A DNA stretch of 64,000 bases, taken from assembly GCF_000315625.1 (NCBI RefSeq), contig NW_005434629.1, forward strand, positions 370,118-434,117, written 5' to 3'. The notes under the pieces were generated by a model. That model saw only the letters and a program-made list of their open reading frames with translations. It ran no database searches and was not told the DNA's origin. This document shows, in pieces, positions 25,424 through 35,547 of this stretch. Numbering within the stretch: the first letter of the stretch is position 1; each line of letters opens with the position of its first letter. Position numbers and translations under genes: made by a program. Source of the stretch: Guillardia theta CCMP2712 (lineage: Eukaryota > Cryptophyceae > Pyrenomonadales > Geminigeraceae).

Positions 25424-28205
25424 TTAAGCAATGAAGTATTCATGATCTTGACATCCTTCGAACAACCAACTCTTGTCATCTGCTTTCTTCTTTCGCATTT
25501 TCTTGACATACGTTGACCATGCTAGCTGCCCACTTCTGTCACATGATCTCCCTCCCCCTTCTCCCTGATTCAGCCACGAGATGAAATTCTCCACGTATTG
25601 ATCGTATATTTTCTTTCCTTCATATATCGAAGATTCTGACCGACTATCTATGAAAGAATTCAGTTCCATCACTTGCATCTCAACATTCTCTTCTTGTGAG
25701 ATTTGCCTCATACTTCTCCGGATGAACTGATGAAAGCACTTCATGAGATAAGCCATGTCTGTAAAACGTTTGCTTGATGGTCTCTCAAATTTTGATCCAT
25801 TCAGTTTCTTCAAAGCAGGTATCCCTTTGGCATAGTTGCCAAAGTGATACAGCTCCCATGCACTTTTGAAGCTCTTGGCTGCTTGAGAAATTCGAATGGT
25901 TTTCAGATTCGCCTGTTGTATTGATGTATTACGGTCAACTGACGGATCGCCATTGACACATTCTGTATCCACACTCATTGTCCCCCTGTTCACGTCTCCG
26001 AGGTTACGCGCCTGCTCATGGTATTGAATGACATGTCGCCTTCCCTCGAGCAACTGCTTCAGCATGACTGTAATTGCGTCATGGTTGTCCGAAACATTCC
26101 GTTTCACTTCATCTAATTGCAAAATCACCTCCAGCAAACTTTGGTTGGACTGTTCGTGATGAATTGCTTGCTGGCTTTGATCCTCTGCAGTTTCACGCAC
26201 TCGATCAGCAACTACCTTCATGCCATTACACATTGAAGCAATTTTGCCATCTATCTCTTTCAGTTTTCCTTCCAAACATTCCATTCGGACAACCTGCTGC
26301 TGTATTACTGCCTGTAGCTCCTTCATCTGCCGCGGCCCGTCTTGCAGTTGTTCAAGCTGACCCTTCTGTTGCTCCATCTGACCCTGGAGTGCGTTGACTT
26401 TCATGCAAAGCTGTTTCTGATACACGATTGCTGTTACATGAGGAGGGCAACCTGTACTTCGAAACACTGGTACATCCATATTTGTCAATGATCTGGCATT
26501 GTCCAAGACAATCTCTTCTTCCCAAACGCTTATCGGTACATCTGTAGGAAGAACACATTTCACCTGTTGCTTCAAAACATGAAACAAAGCTTCTGGTTGG
26601 AACAAAGAAGAACTCCATAGAGGATGATTTGGATCTAACTCTGCACGCAAGTAATCATAGTGGTATGCCACGCTGGCAAGGCAGTGCTCTAGAACTCCTG
26701 TCATATTCGTTGGCATCCATGGAAAACATAGTTCGATAGCGTTCTGCACAGCTGCTTGATTTCCTTTTCTGAATTGTGGTGGCAGTATAGCAAACTTTTC
26801 AGAATGAATGGGCAGTCCACAAGCCGTTCTACCAACGAAAAGATCTGACGCACCCTCGTACGTCTTTGGGATTGTTCCATTGTTCCATGACGCTCGGTCT
26901 GACACAGCAGTCACAGATGGACAATGTGTAGATCCGCTTGTACAATATGTCGCTGCACCCTGTACGTATACTGGTTACTATAATTCCTTCAGTTCGATCA
27001 CACAAGTTCTGACCTTCCGGATGGAATGAGTGCCAATATCCTCCCTGTTCATCCCTAGCCGTGTAATTTCCCGACACACAGCTTTGCGTATCATAGGATA
27101 TTCGTATCGTCTTCCATCAATGGCCTCATTGTTCCCCATTGAAGTTTGAGTGACATTCTGGAGGCAATACACAAAACGATGATACTGATCTCGACCTGCC
27201 GGAAACATTGAATCATCGGATTTGAATCATACTTATACTACGTTACCTGGAAAGAGCTTGCTTCTGTCTGGTGTATGACTGAGTAGATAAATTCCAAGAG
27301 CAAGAATAGGACATATTTCTGGACAAATGGGATTCGCATAGATAGATTTTGGTTCCTTCCTTTCGCCCGTTTGATCGGTCTTGCTCTTGGGAAAACTAAC
27401 CCACATGTGGTCATCTTGCCATCCCATATGTTGAAACAAGATCTGGGCCGTATTCACGGATCTACAGATGAGATTCCAAGTAAATATAAGAAATGTCCTG
27501 CCCACGATCACATCCATGTTCTTACATGTAAGCATTTCTCGTCCCATTGTTGAATACAGCGTGAACGGCATGGCATCTTTTCCTGATGTCAATCTCGTAC
27601 CATCCACTGCCGTTTCATCAGTAATCTTGTTGTGAAGACCTTTGTAGAAATCAGAAATTTGTGTAGCGAACTTCTTCCGATATATCTTTGACCGGTTGTG
27701 CCTTCTGTAAACATGCCTGACACCAGACCTCAAAGACACGTATGACGCAAACTTCAATTTTTTCTTCATCATTACTTGCACAATGTAGGATGACATTTGC
27801 TTGTGCGAGAATTTCTTCATATTGAAAGGAATCAAATCCCGTCTTTTCAGCAACTCTCTTATCTTCTTTCTAATTGGAGCACGATTCGGTCCTTCTGATT
27901 CTAAACACCTCTTGAACTCTCCTGATAAGCAACATGCTCTCTTCTCATAAAGCCATGCAATCAGTTGGCTTACAGAACTCCAATAGCACGCCTTTGAGTC
28001 ATCCGCGAGCATTCTGTCTCTTACTAACTCTATCTGTTCCCTCACATCTTCTTCCTCCTCCTCGTCATCCTCCCCCTCTCCCTCTCCCTCTCCCTCTCCC
28101 TCTCCCTCCCCATCCCCATCCCCATCCCCCTCGTCATCGTCATCGTCATCGTCCTGCTGCTCATCCTCGTCCTCGTCCTGCTGCTCCTCGTGCTGCTGCT
28201 CCTCG

Positions 28206-28236
<31 letters not shown>

Positions 28237-28501
28237 CATCAACATCCACTCTGGTGATGTTAGATCCTCCTACATGCCTTCTTGCTTGGCCTGCAAGCTG
28301 ATCCTCAGAAATTGATGGAATGGCTGTTACGTTTCCCTCACGTTTCTTACACCCACAATTGTTGCGTCCTTCCGATTCAGCATATTGATGCGCACAAAGA
28401 TGATGGTACATCCTCTTGCATCTTGAGCATTTGTACAATTGAATTCTTTCATCATGTACCTTGCATTGATTGCCAAACAAGCATGTGTGTGAAGAAGCCA
28501 T
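25424..28501 (-). CDS. Crypton-type tyrosine recombinase, 990 aa, three exons
   Basis: Exons (minus) are 28501-27247, 27195-27014 and 26959-25424; phases close to 991 codons, with introns of 51 and 54 bp. Residues ~7-52 carry a Cys/His cluster (CKVHDER, YKCSRCKRMYHHLC, NNCGC) like a PHD/RING-type zinc module. A Gln/Asp/Glu low-complexity tract (~95-165) follows, then a helical DNA-binding part. The catalytic domain includes an Arg box (NLICRSVNTAQ), the HxxR box (IGTHSIRK, joined across intron 2 to GAATYC), a RASWNN motif and the probable nucleophile Tyr in IPKTYEGASD, followed by LFVGRTACGLP. These match algal and oomycete Crypton-like recombinases. The long C-terminus has Gln-rich coiled coil (QMEQQKGQLEQLQDG) and a basic end. 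All catalytic boxes look intact and no stop or frameshift breaks the gene, so it may be active. Confidence 0.85.
28072..28232. repeat. Acidic/Gln low-complexity tract inside recombinase gene
   Basis: TCCCCCTC-type, TCGTCA and CTGCTG repeats that keep the reading frame and encode Gln, Asp and Gly-Glu runs. Confidence 0.85.
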
Positions 28502-28577
28502 GCCTGGTGAAATTATGCCCTGCTTTCCAACGTTATGCTCGTGTCCGGCATCTGTCAGACACTTCGAACCTGAGGTC

Positions 28578-28615
28578 TTTACTCAAAGTTAAGTTAAAAA
28601 TCAGTACGAGGACAA
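28578..28615 (-). repeat. Right 38-bp inverted repeat arm
   Basis: Perfect reverse complement of 24963-25000. It lies 77 bp upstream of the recombinase start codon. Confidence 0.95.
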
Positions 28616-28670
28616 CCGGAGCCTCAATGAGTCAGTCTTTGAGTAAAAAAGATGAGTCACATAACAATGG

Positions 28671-28699
28671 TACTGATTTTTAACTTAACTTTGAGTAAA
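28671..28699 (+). repeat. Extra 29-bp copy of the terminal motif
   Basis: Same orientation as the left arm (TACTGATTTTTAACTTAACT, then TTGAGTAAA). With 28578-28615 it forms a local palindrome with a ~60-bp loop. Confidence 0.9.
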
Positions 28700-29438
28700 C
28701 CTTGTAAATAATGGCAGGCGACCTTTTAAATTCAACCCCACGGTTCCGACTTCCGCGTAAACTTTAGTCAAAGTTTTGATAGCCTCGGATATTTTGAGCT
28801 GGCTCGCCTCAGGGCCCGGCGCTCAGCCTCAGCGGCCCGGGAGACTCGTGACGCGGCCGTCCGACTCCGAGTAACCAACATTTTACTCAAGAGCAAGTAA
28901 CTGATTTTATCATGCTACAACCTGTGCCGTGTCATGAGGTGTTACGGTAGTAACGACCCCCACGTGTACATCTGACGCTACAATGAACCCGGGCACTCCG
29001 GAGTACAGCATCGGATAACCCGTGATTTCTGTTCGAGATGGTAGTCACGGGGTAGGGGTGTGTAGAGATGTTCGAGGGGGTACCTTCTCTAGCCCTACGT
29101 ACTATTGGTCGCTGCAGAGTTGACAGCACCCCACCCTACCCCACACCTCTGTGACGTGAGGGATATGCTATAACTTGATTGTAAATTAAAAAAAAACATC
29201 AGGACTTTTTATGCCACCCCTATAGTCATGCGCATAATCACCGGTACTTGCACGATGAGAGTCAGTCGTTTTACTACACCACTTTTAATAACTCACCACC
29301 CTCAATGCGACGACTACCCTACCCCGGGCCAGCATTCACTTTTAAAACTTCTCCCTGTACCCACATTCACCCATACGAATAGACCGGTACTGAGGATTGG
29401 GCAGGGGTCCCACACCTATTTCGTGGGTTGTGTGGTAA
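28700..29438. other. Repeat-rich intergenic region
   Basis: A GC-rich stretch (28790-28880) is followed by sequence with repeated CCTACCCC/GGGGTAGG motifs (29050, 29130, 29320). No exon supported. Confidence 0.5.
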
Positions 29439-30158
29439 ATGTGGGAGAAGCAAACAAGAGGACCAGCTGCTACACAAGAGCAAGAGAACCAAACCTTCGA
29501 TCCAACCACCCGCACAGACAGACAGCCTGAGACTGAGACTGAGACTGAGACTGAGACTGAGACTGAGACTGAGACTGAGACTGAGACTGAGACTGAGACA
29601 AAGAGAAAGAGATTCATTGTACCCGACACTCAATACAGTGATTCAAGCCTGAGCGAAAACTCCATGAGCGGGAAATTCAGCGTGGCACAGTTCGAGAGCA
29701 TTCAAGGTGTTCATATCGAGGAGACAAAGTCAAGGAGAGGAAATCTATCAATCCAAGACATATCTGCTCCGATGCCAGAGGATACAGACACACAGAAAGC
29801 GAACGAAAATCCAATGCATCGTTGGAAGAACAAGCAGAAGTTCAGCCGCTCCCTCCCTTCATTACCAATTCAGAGGTCTGGGCGGTGGCATAGATTAAGC
29901 TCTGTTGGATGTGAGCCTGTTTCCAAGGACATTTTTGATAATTTTTTCGGGGCCGAACAGGATATCATTATTGAGGAAACAATGAAGTCTAGATGCAAGG
30001 ATGACACGGATGTTGTTACGCAATGTATCAAACTGTCTCATCCCAACTCGAAAAGTTTCTCTTGGGGTGAACATTCGAACAACATAACGTCGTTAGCGAA
30101 TGAGGATGGAAGACTCAGCGAGCTGCTGCTGAAACTGAGGTCTTTTACCAAGGAGTAA
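29439..30158 (+). CDS. Hypothetical protein with (Glu-Thr)n repeat, 239 aa
   Basis: An ATG-to-stop frame with no intron. A Glu-Thr dipeptide run of about 12 units (residues ~31-54), encoded by the GAGACT microsatellite, is followed by KRKRF. The rest is non-repetitive and hydrophilic (SGKFSVAQFESIQGVHIEE, MHRWKNKQKFSRSLPSLP, DNFFGAEQDIIIEETMKSR, GRLSELLLKLRSFTKE). The repeat also keeps long frames open on the other strand, but only this frame continues through 550 bp of complex sequence. No family recognised; basic Ser-rich patches hint at a regulated intracellular protein. Confidence 0.5.
   Translation: MWEKQTRGPAATQEQENQTFDPTTRTDRQPETETETETETETETETETETETETKRKRFIVPDTQYSDSSLSENSMSGKFSVAQFESIQGVHIEETKSRRGNLSIQDISAPMPEDTDTQKANENPMHRWKNKQKFSRSLPSLPIQRSGRWHRLSSVGCEPVSKDIFDNFFGAEQDIIIEETMKSRCKDDTDVVTQCIKLSHPNSKSFSWGEHSNNITSLANEDGRLSELLLKLRSFTKE
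29528..29598. repeat. (GAGACT)n hexamer microsatellite in coding sequence
   Basis: About 12 perfect units within the 239-aa gene. Confidence 0.95.
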
Positions 30159-30336
30159 ACTGTGTTAGTGAAGAGACTTCCCGTTTCTCTTTTTTTGATA
30201 GACGGGAGCTTCATTGTTAGACAGTACAACAGCTTTAAATAGCAACATCGAATGTTGCTGGATGGTGTCCTGGAACCGCTTGTGGCTGCAACATGCAAGC
30301 TTTTCTGTATTTTCTATAATTTGACTTTGATATTCA

Positions 30337-31684
30337 TTAAATCTCTGAACTAGAAATTCTCCCCTGGTCATTCATCAAATTCATCAAGTAGTCGTTTATA
30401 CCAATCAAGGAGGCAAGAGCCGGCCCTTGGACAGGCAGGGTGAGATGTGGATTCTGGTGGTTGGAAGGAAAGTCTGGATTGATGCGGATCAAAAGAGCTC
30501 TGAAACATGTGACTGTAAGACAGATGTGTCGAGCGGAGCGCAACAGTAGCACCTTGGTATGGAACAGTCGGAGTCGTACCAACTCGGATTCCCTGACTCC
30601 TCCAGTCCTGTAGCACGAGTAAGCAGCATGCTGCGTTTATGATGCTCTCTCACCCATGCGCCTTGCAACATCGTCGAGAACACACTCAGACTCTTGCCGG
30701 ACGCAGGGAACCCTCTGCCCGCATCCTATCTGCAGCACAAGTGAGGCCCATGACGATTTGGTTGACATGTCAAACATGGTGGTACCTCTAGGATCACCAA
30801 ACGAGAAAGTTCGTTGTTAACCAGTTCCTCTTCCATCTGTGCCTGTGCCCCATCATTACAACGCTATGCCCGCCCCTACTCCATTGCTTTACCTCCCACA
30901 CTTGATACTTGTCTTGATCAACTTTAAGATGTTTCAACAGGAGTTCAGGTTCATCGTCGAACATGAGAACGGCAGGTCGCATCATGTTCCCGTGCTTGTC
31001 CACCGGAACGCCGGCAGCTCGAAGGCTCTCAGTGTCCTGCTCGTCACCCAGCAGCCGCATGTCGGTCTCGTCCACTCTGAAGCGATGACCGTCTGGGAGC
31101 ATCGTGATATCTTCGTCATCCTTTGTGAGTGAGATCCACTTTGAGACCCTGCCATGCACCTCGCATATCCTTTGCTCATTAAAACCTGCCGCCAAGAAAT
31201 GTCCGTCCACGTTGCTCGTGTACACGTAAGAATCCTTATTCATCGCGCACCACTCCTTCAGTACTGTTCGACGCCATTCAGCATCGCTCAACCATCAATC
31301 CATGGACTCACTATGATAGCCGTCGTGCGGTCTGGTTGTCTTGTACAGGTTAAAGCAGCTCCCCCAAAACCCGAGGGCCTTCGGAACCAGCAGGCACATC
31401 GTCACAAAAAGAATCCCCCCCCCCTCCTCCTCGGCTCTTACCAGGCAGGCATCCGACCGCAGGAGTTGAGGTCGGCAAAGGTCGGCATAGTTCAAGTCTC
31501 TGCTCTTGTACGCCATGTTGTCTGCTATCTTGTCGTAGGTAGGCAACCCTGAATCTGCCGACATCCCCGCCCCCGCCGTGACCAGGAGGTGTGTTGCTCG
31601 CAGGATGGCCTTAGCTGCTATCATGTATACTCGCTGGAGAGATTGAGTGCCATGGTGAAGATCAGAGATCCTTTCAGGCAGCAT
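30337..31684 (-). CDS. Divergent sirtuin (Sir2-family) protein, 324 aa, six exons
   Basis: Exons (minus) are 31684-31442, 31378-31312, 31263-30893, 30729-30654, 30607-30553 and 30499-30337; phases close to 325 codons. Introns are 48-163 bp. The Rossmann NAD motif is VTAGAGMSADSGLPTYD (~35-51). Then come ALGFWGSCFNLY, RPHDGYHILKEW, YVYTSNVDGHF and the catalytic His in ICEVHG, followed by IGCGQRVPCVRQESE and a C-terminal LIRINPDFP. These follow the order of the Sir2 fold. Two features are odd. The usual GIPDFR is replaced by GLPTYD. The segment after the catalytic His (HGRVSKWISLTKDDED to MFDDEPELL) has no CxxC pairs, so the zinc module seems lost. It could be an NAD-dependent deacylase or ADP-ribosyltransferase; substrate unknown. 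Confidence 0.8.
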
Positions 31685-31829
31685 TCTCTCCTGTGCTCTT
31701 TGCGGTTTCTATGGCACCAGGGCGGCGCAGGTCAAGGATCGTGCTGACCTCTACAGTGACTTTCAGAGTAATCGCTTATCCCAACCATCATGAACTCTTT
31801 TGAGCTCGCATCTCCGCCATGTCCTGTCT

Positions 31830-32060
31830 CCCCATCGGCTCTACGGCATCAAGCTACGCCTTGGTCGTGCGTCCCAGACACTACTGGGCCTCCCTGTCCT
31901 TCGCTGCCATCATCGCGGGTGCGTTCCGGTATGCGTCTCATTCCTTCGGCGGCGGACACAGCGACATCGCTGGCATGGCGCGGGGATGATGGTCCTGAGC
32001 GCAGTTAAGTAAAGGTATCAGTTAAGTTTGGGACAGCAGACTGAGTCTTTGGCCGAGATC
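31830..32060 (+). repeat. Dispersed GC-rich repeat, copy B (short)
   Basis: It matches the middle of copies A and C: CGGGTGC-TTCCGGTATGCGT, TTCGGCGGCGG, ATCGCTGGCATGGCGCGG and AAGTAAAGGTATCAGTTAAG. The flanking ends of the long copies are missing or diverged. Confidence 0.75.
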
Positions 32061-32781
32061 TCTCCGTGTCGCCGGGCCGCATGTGATTTTACTCGCCTTA
32101 AGTTTTGAGTAAGTTAGTACAAGGACTACTGGCTACGGTACGGTAGGCTCCAGCTGATCATCAGTGGACGGGGTAGGCTCCGGGCCGAGCCTCTCAGCGC
32201 GCCGCGAGTCCGATCGCCGCCGCCCTTTAGTGTGACCGTATCGGACGGCGGTCACTCAGCCTCGGACTCGGGAGATGGCGTTCCCGGCCGCCTGACCGTA
32301 CCGGCCCGCCGTTCCGGGGCCGGCCGCGGCACTGGCACCGTAGCACGGTCCGACCGTCACCGCGGCGGCCGCCTGCCCGGCGCCAAACTTCAAATACCGT
32401 GAGTACTGTTAACAGTAAGCTGATCGGACCCGGGCCGGGCTAACTTGGCTTGTAAGTTGTGACGACGCCGGGCCAGGCTGCTGGCGCTGGGCCCTTCCAA
32501 AATGTTGCAAGATGTCGAATGCGAAGTCTGTGTTCAGCATAGTGATAGATCAGACCATGTCAAGTTCACTTATCTCTGAATTTTCGGGTGAAAATCGATC
32601 AGAAACGGTCCACCTAAAAATGCAACGAGCATCAAAGAAGTCGGGTGCATAGATGACAATAAGGATTATGACACAAAACTCCAACAGCATGCCATGCACA
32701 TTCAAGATCAAGGTTCAGGGACAAGAGAAGCAACGCAGCGTTCAAAGGGTTAGATCAGATTGTTAGGTCCATATCTGAATG
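32061..32781. other. GC-rich intergenic sequence
   Basis: 32160-32480 is very GC-rich (repeated CCGGCC/GGGCC); 32480-32780 is ordinary unique sequence next to the transporter's 3' end. A degenerate form of the terminal motif (TTTGAGTAAGTTAGTAC) lies near 32104. Confidence 0.5.
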
Positions 32782-34341
32782 TTATGCAAACCATGCAGAG
32801 CTTGGCAACAGGTCCAACTTCTCAACCTCCAAGCGAGATGCGAGGAACCAGAACGCTCCGAATAGTGTACAGACGCTTGTGAGGACGTAATACCCATCCA
32901 CCAATGACGAGGTCGTGACATCTACAAGTGCAAGTACAATCGTCGTCGGCCACTTGCTCCCAAGGTTGGCAACCGTGTTGAGTAGAGTCATGTAGGTTCC
33001 TCCAATCTTGGGGTCGGAGACCTTGGCGAAGAAAGCCATCTGTGCCACGAACATCACGTTGCTGACAACCTGCTGCAGCAGAAAGAAAAACAACAACACA
33101 GCCCAGAGGAGCGGCGACAGCACAGGCTCGTCTCCCTTACGAGGAGGGATGCTCCAGAGGATCACGGCGAAGGCAACGTTGATCGCAAGACGGTAGGGAA
33201 ACACTCTCATGAACGCTGCGAGTGGGCGAGGGCCGGAGGTGTACTTGGAGACAGCAGCAGGTAGGAAGAGAGCGATGGGCGTAACGGCAACGCCCAGCAG
33301 CGCCATCGTCTCCTTCTTCACCCCCTTCTCCTGCAGCTTCAGGCCAGTCACTGCATCTGCTGCAGCAAAGGCAACTTTGGACAGGAGCAGGACGGATCCA
33401 AGCCTCCTCACTGCTGGCTGTTTGACTACCCTCCACATGGCCATGTAGGTCTCTTTGACGCCCATCTCCTCCTCTACCTGCTCCCCCTCGCCACTGTTCT
33501 GCAGCGAGTAGTCCCCTCGGTCGTCCGAAGCAGGGATTCTTTCTGCAGACGATTTCTCTGGTTTGAACAGCCACACGTAGAGGGTGGTGGCAAGGAACAC
33601 CCATCCCCAGAACGCCATAAACCCGCCCAGTGTGATGAGCCCTGCCTCCTGGGGCGGGTAGCCCATCGCCCGCCGCGCGTACGCGTTGCTGAACTCCTTG
33701 TTGTTGAGAGCCATGAAGATGATGAAGCTGAGGATGTATCCCAGAGTTTGACCCGTTGAGTTGCACGTGGAAGCCCAGCCGACGTTCTTCCTTGACAGGA
33801 TCGTGAGGGCCCACCCATCGACTGCGATGTCCTGCGTCGCCATCAGCAAGTAGAGTACGAAGAAGCACACGGTGAGCTCGGAGACCGCAATGCTGCCCTT
33901 GCCGTCGGCTCCGATCAGAAAGTTGATGGCAGAGGAGGAGAAGACCATGATAACGCCGCAGACGAGTTGCGCGGGAATGAGCCATGACCGCCTCCTGCCC
34001 ACTCTTGCATCGTAGCAGCTATCGACAATGGGTGCCCAGAGAAGTTTGAGGGAAAAGGGCCAGGAGACTAGGGAGAAGATGCTCTGCTGCGAGTAACTAG
34101 CTCCTCTCTCTTGCAGGAGGAGAGGAACGCTTGCTGCAAGTCCCATGGGCACCCCTTGCAGGGTGTATAGGAGGAGGAGGAGGAGGATGTTCTCCACGTC
34201 TCCTCGCAGATCTTGAAGTGAAGACGCTCCTTGCAGAGCATATCTCTCCTTTCCGTCATCGTTCTTGCCGCCTCTCTTGCGCATTGGGATCGTCTTCTCT
34301 GCAGTCTGGTCTGTTCTGGACATGCCCTTCCTCGAGATCAT
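32782..34341 (-). CDS. SLC33A1: Acetyl-CoA transporter (SLC33A1/AT-1 family), 519 aa
   Basis: A single open frame from ATG 34341. After a basic N-terminus come about 11 hydrophobic segments. The opening is family-typical: LQDLRGDVENILLLLLLYTLQGVPMGLA, in which the helix leads into SVPLLLQERG and FSLVSWPFSLKLLWAPIVDS. Further family marks are RRRSWLIPAQ, ATQDIAVDGWALT, ASTCNSTGQTLGY and, late, GGTYMTLLNTVANLGSKWP. Length is near the animal protein (about 550). The family carries acetyl-CoA from cytosol into the ER lumen for acetylation of proteins and glycans. The lack of introns is unusual among its neighbours. Upstream (34342 on) is GC-rich repeat-like sequence. Confidence 0.92.
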   Translation of the reverse strand: MISRKGMSRTDQTAEKTIPMRKRGGKNDDGKERYALQGASSLQDLRGDVENILLLLLLYTLQGVPMGLAASVPLLLQERGASYSQQSIFSLVSWPFSLKLLWAPIVDSCYDARVGRRRSWLIPAQLVCGVIMVFSSSAINFLIGADGKGSIAVSELTVCFFVLYLLMATQDIAVDGWALTILSRKNVGWASTCNSTGQTLGYILSFIIFMALNNKEFSNAYARRAMGYPPQEAGLITLGGFMAFWGWVFLATTLYVWLFKPEKSSAERIPASDDRGDYSLQNSGEGEQVEEEMGVKETYMAMWRVVKQPAVRRLGSVLLLSKVAFAAADAVTGLKLQEKGVKKETMALLGVAVTPIALFLPAAVSKYTSGPRPLAAFMRVFPYRLAINVAFAVILWSIPPRKGDEPVLSPLLWAVLLFFFLLQQVVSNVMFVAQMAFFAKVSDPKIGGTYMTLLNTVANLGSKWPTTIVLALVDVTTSSLVDGYYVLTSVCTLFGAFWFLASRLEVEKLDLLPSSAWFA

Positions 34342-35029
34342 TCAGCACAAGCTTCAAAGCAAGAGACAGAGACAGTCGCGACAATCACGGCACAGCTTGC
34401 CCTGATCGTTTCCATGCATGATGATTACCCGACGAAGGTCTGCGTTGCTTCCTCCCCTCCCTTCTTCTACCTCCCTAATGCTGTTCGCTCCTCCCTGCTG
34501 TACCCGAAGAACTTTCCTTTCTAGTCTAGACACCGTAGTGAATACGACGCGGCCCGGCCCAGTGATCGGACGGTCACCCGGGGCCGGGGGGCGCGAGGCG
34601 CCGGGCCGCCCGGCCGCCCGGCCCGTCCGATCCGACGGCGATGACATGCCAGGGTACGCCCCGGCACCAGGCAGAACGTTTCCCAACATGGCCCTGAAGA
34701 TCATCACTGTCATGTAGGGGACTTTGAACTTCCGAGTTCCGCACAGCGGCAACCGTGTGAAGGTTACTGAAGGCGGATGACGGTATGGGCCCGAGTTACT
34801 ATCAGTATTGAATCCTCCGGGACCTCAGCATCACGGTCACATGTTTTTGACAATGATGGCCCGGAATACCGGACCTCGCTCGGAGCACAGCCTGCGGCAA
34901 ACTGCAAGCAGCAGCACAGCGGAAGCCTGACTCGGATCGGAGGGCCGCCGACGGTCACCGGGTAGTAACAGTGGCATATCACCGCGCGGCGGTCATCGCC
35001 AGCACTGATGGACTCTTCAATGTGGCAGG
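34342..35029. other. Upstream flank and GC-rich repeat sequence
   Basis: 34342-34530 is the 5' flank of the transporter. 34540-34640 is extremely GC-rich (CCCGGCC-type), similar to 24120-24200, 38570-38630 and 60180-60240. No exon supported. Confidence 0.5.
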
Positions 35030-35547
35030 ACGATGCGTTGCGCTTTCTGTGGTGGCTGGCGGATCGCTCGGCGAACAAGGAAACGGCAGCGGCGCTGGAT
35101 GGCCCGGAGTCTCTGAGTCGGCCTCGCACTGAAGACGTCTCAGGTGATCCGACTTGCAAACGCATCCGGTCCAGCATGATCTTTCGTCAGCTCCAGGCCT
35201 CCCACGGTCCTTCGCTCGCGGCTGCCATCAACTTGTGATCGCGCCGCGGGTGCATTCCGGTATGCGTCTCACAAGTTCCTTCGGCGGCGGCCACAGCGAC
35301 CGTACATCGCTGGCATGGCGCGGAGGAATTCAGTGTCCGGGCCTGCGTGCAGTTATGTGAAGGCCCTCATCCGACGCCGGTTAACGGTTTGGGACAGCAG
35401 TCGGCAGGATGATTGGGTTTGGTTCTCGCTGTCTTTTCTCTTCTCGCCGTTTGGCCTGTGTGACAGTGTCAGGGTCAAGCCTCCTCGACTCTCCTGATTG
35501 TCCGACCGTCCTCGTACTGGCAAGTTTTTAACTTAACTTTGAGTAAA
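35030..35547 (+). repeat. Dispersed GC-rich repeat, copy C
   Basis: Colinear with copy A over about 550 bp with many small indels, ending in the same TTAACTTAACTTTGAGTAAA (35528-35547). Unlike copy A it is not followed by a recombinase gene. Confidence 0.85.

Larger units (their letters stand above)
24963..28615 (-). mobile_element. Crypton-like tyrosine-recombinase element with 38-bp inverted repeats
   Basis: The stretches 24963-25000 and 28578-28615 are perfect reverse complements (38 of 38). Between them lies a single three-exon tyrosine-recombinase gene on the minus strand. Known Cryptons move by a tyrosine recombinase and usually lack long terminal inverted repeats, so the boundary assignment is inference. 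The left arm also ends dispersed repeat copy A, and another partial copy of the motif sits just outside at 28671-28699. No target-site duplication could be recognised. Confidence 0.6.

Noticed and set aside
31295-31303. In-frame TGA suggesting a broken sirtuin gene
   Set aside because: A 48-bp intron with GTGAGT donor and CAG acceptor removes it and restores the HDGYHILKEW motif in phase.
33137-33985. 282-codon minus-strand alternative frame
   Set aside because: Overlaps the SLC33A1 transporter on the same strand in another frame; the transporter frame matches its family throughout.
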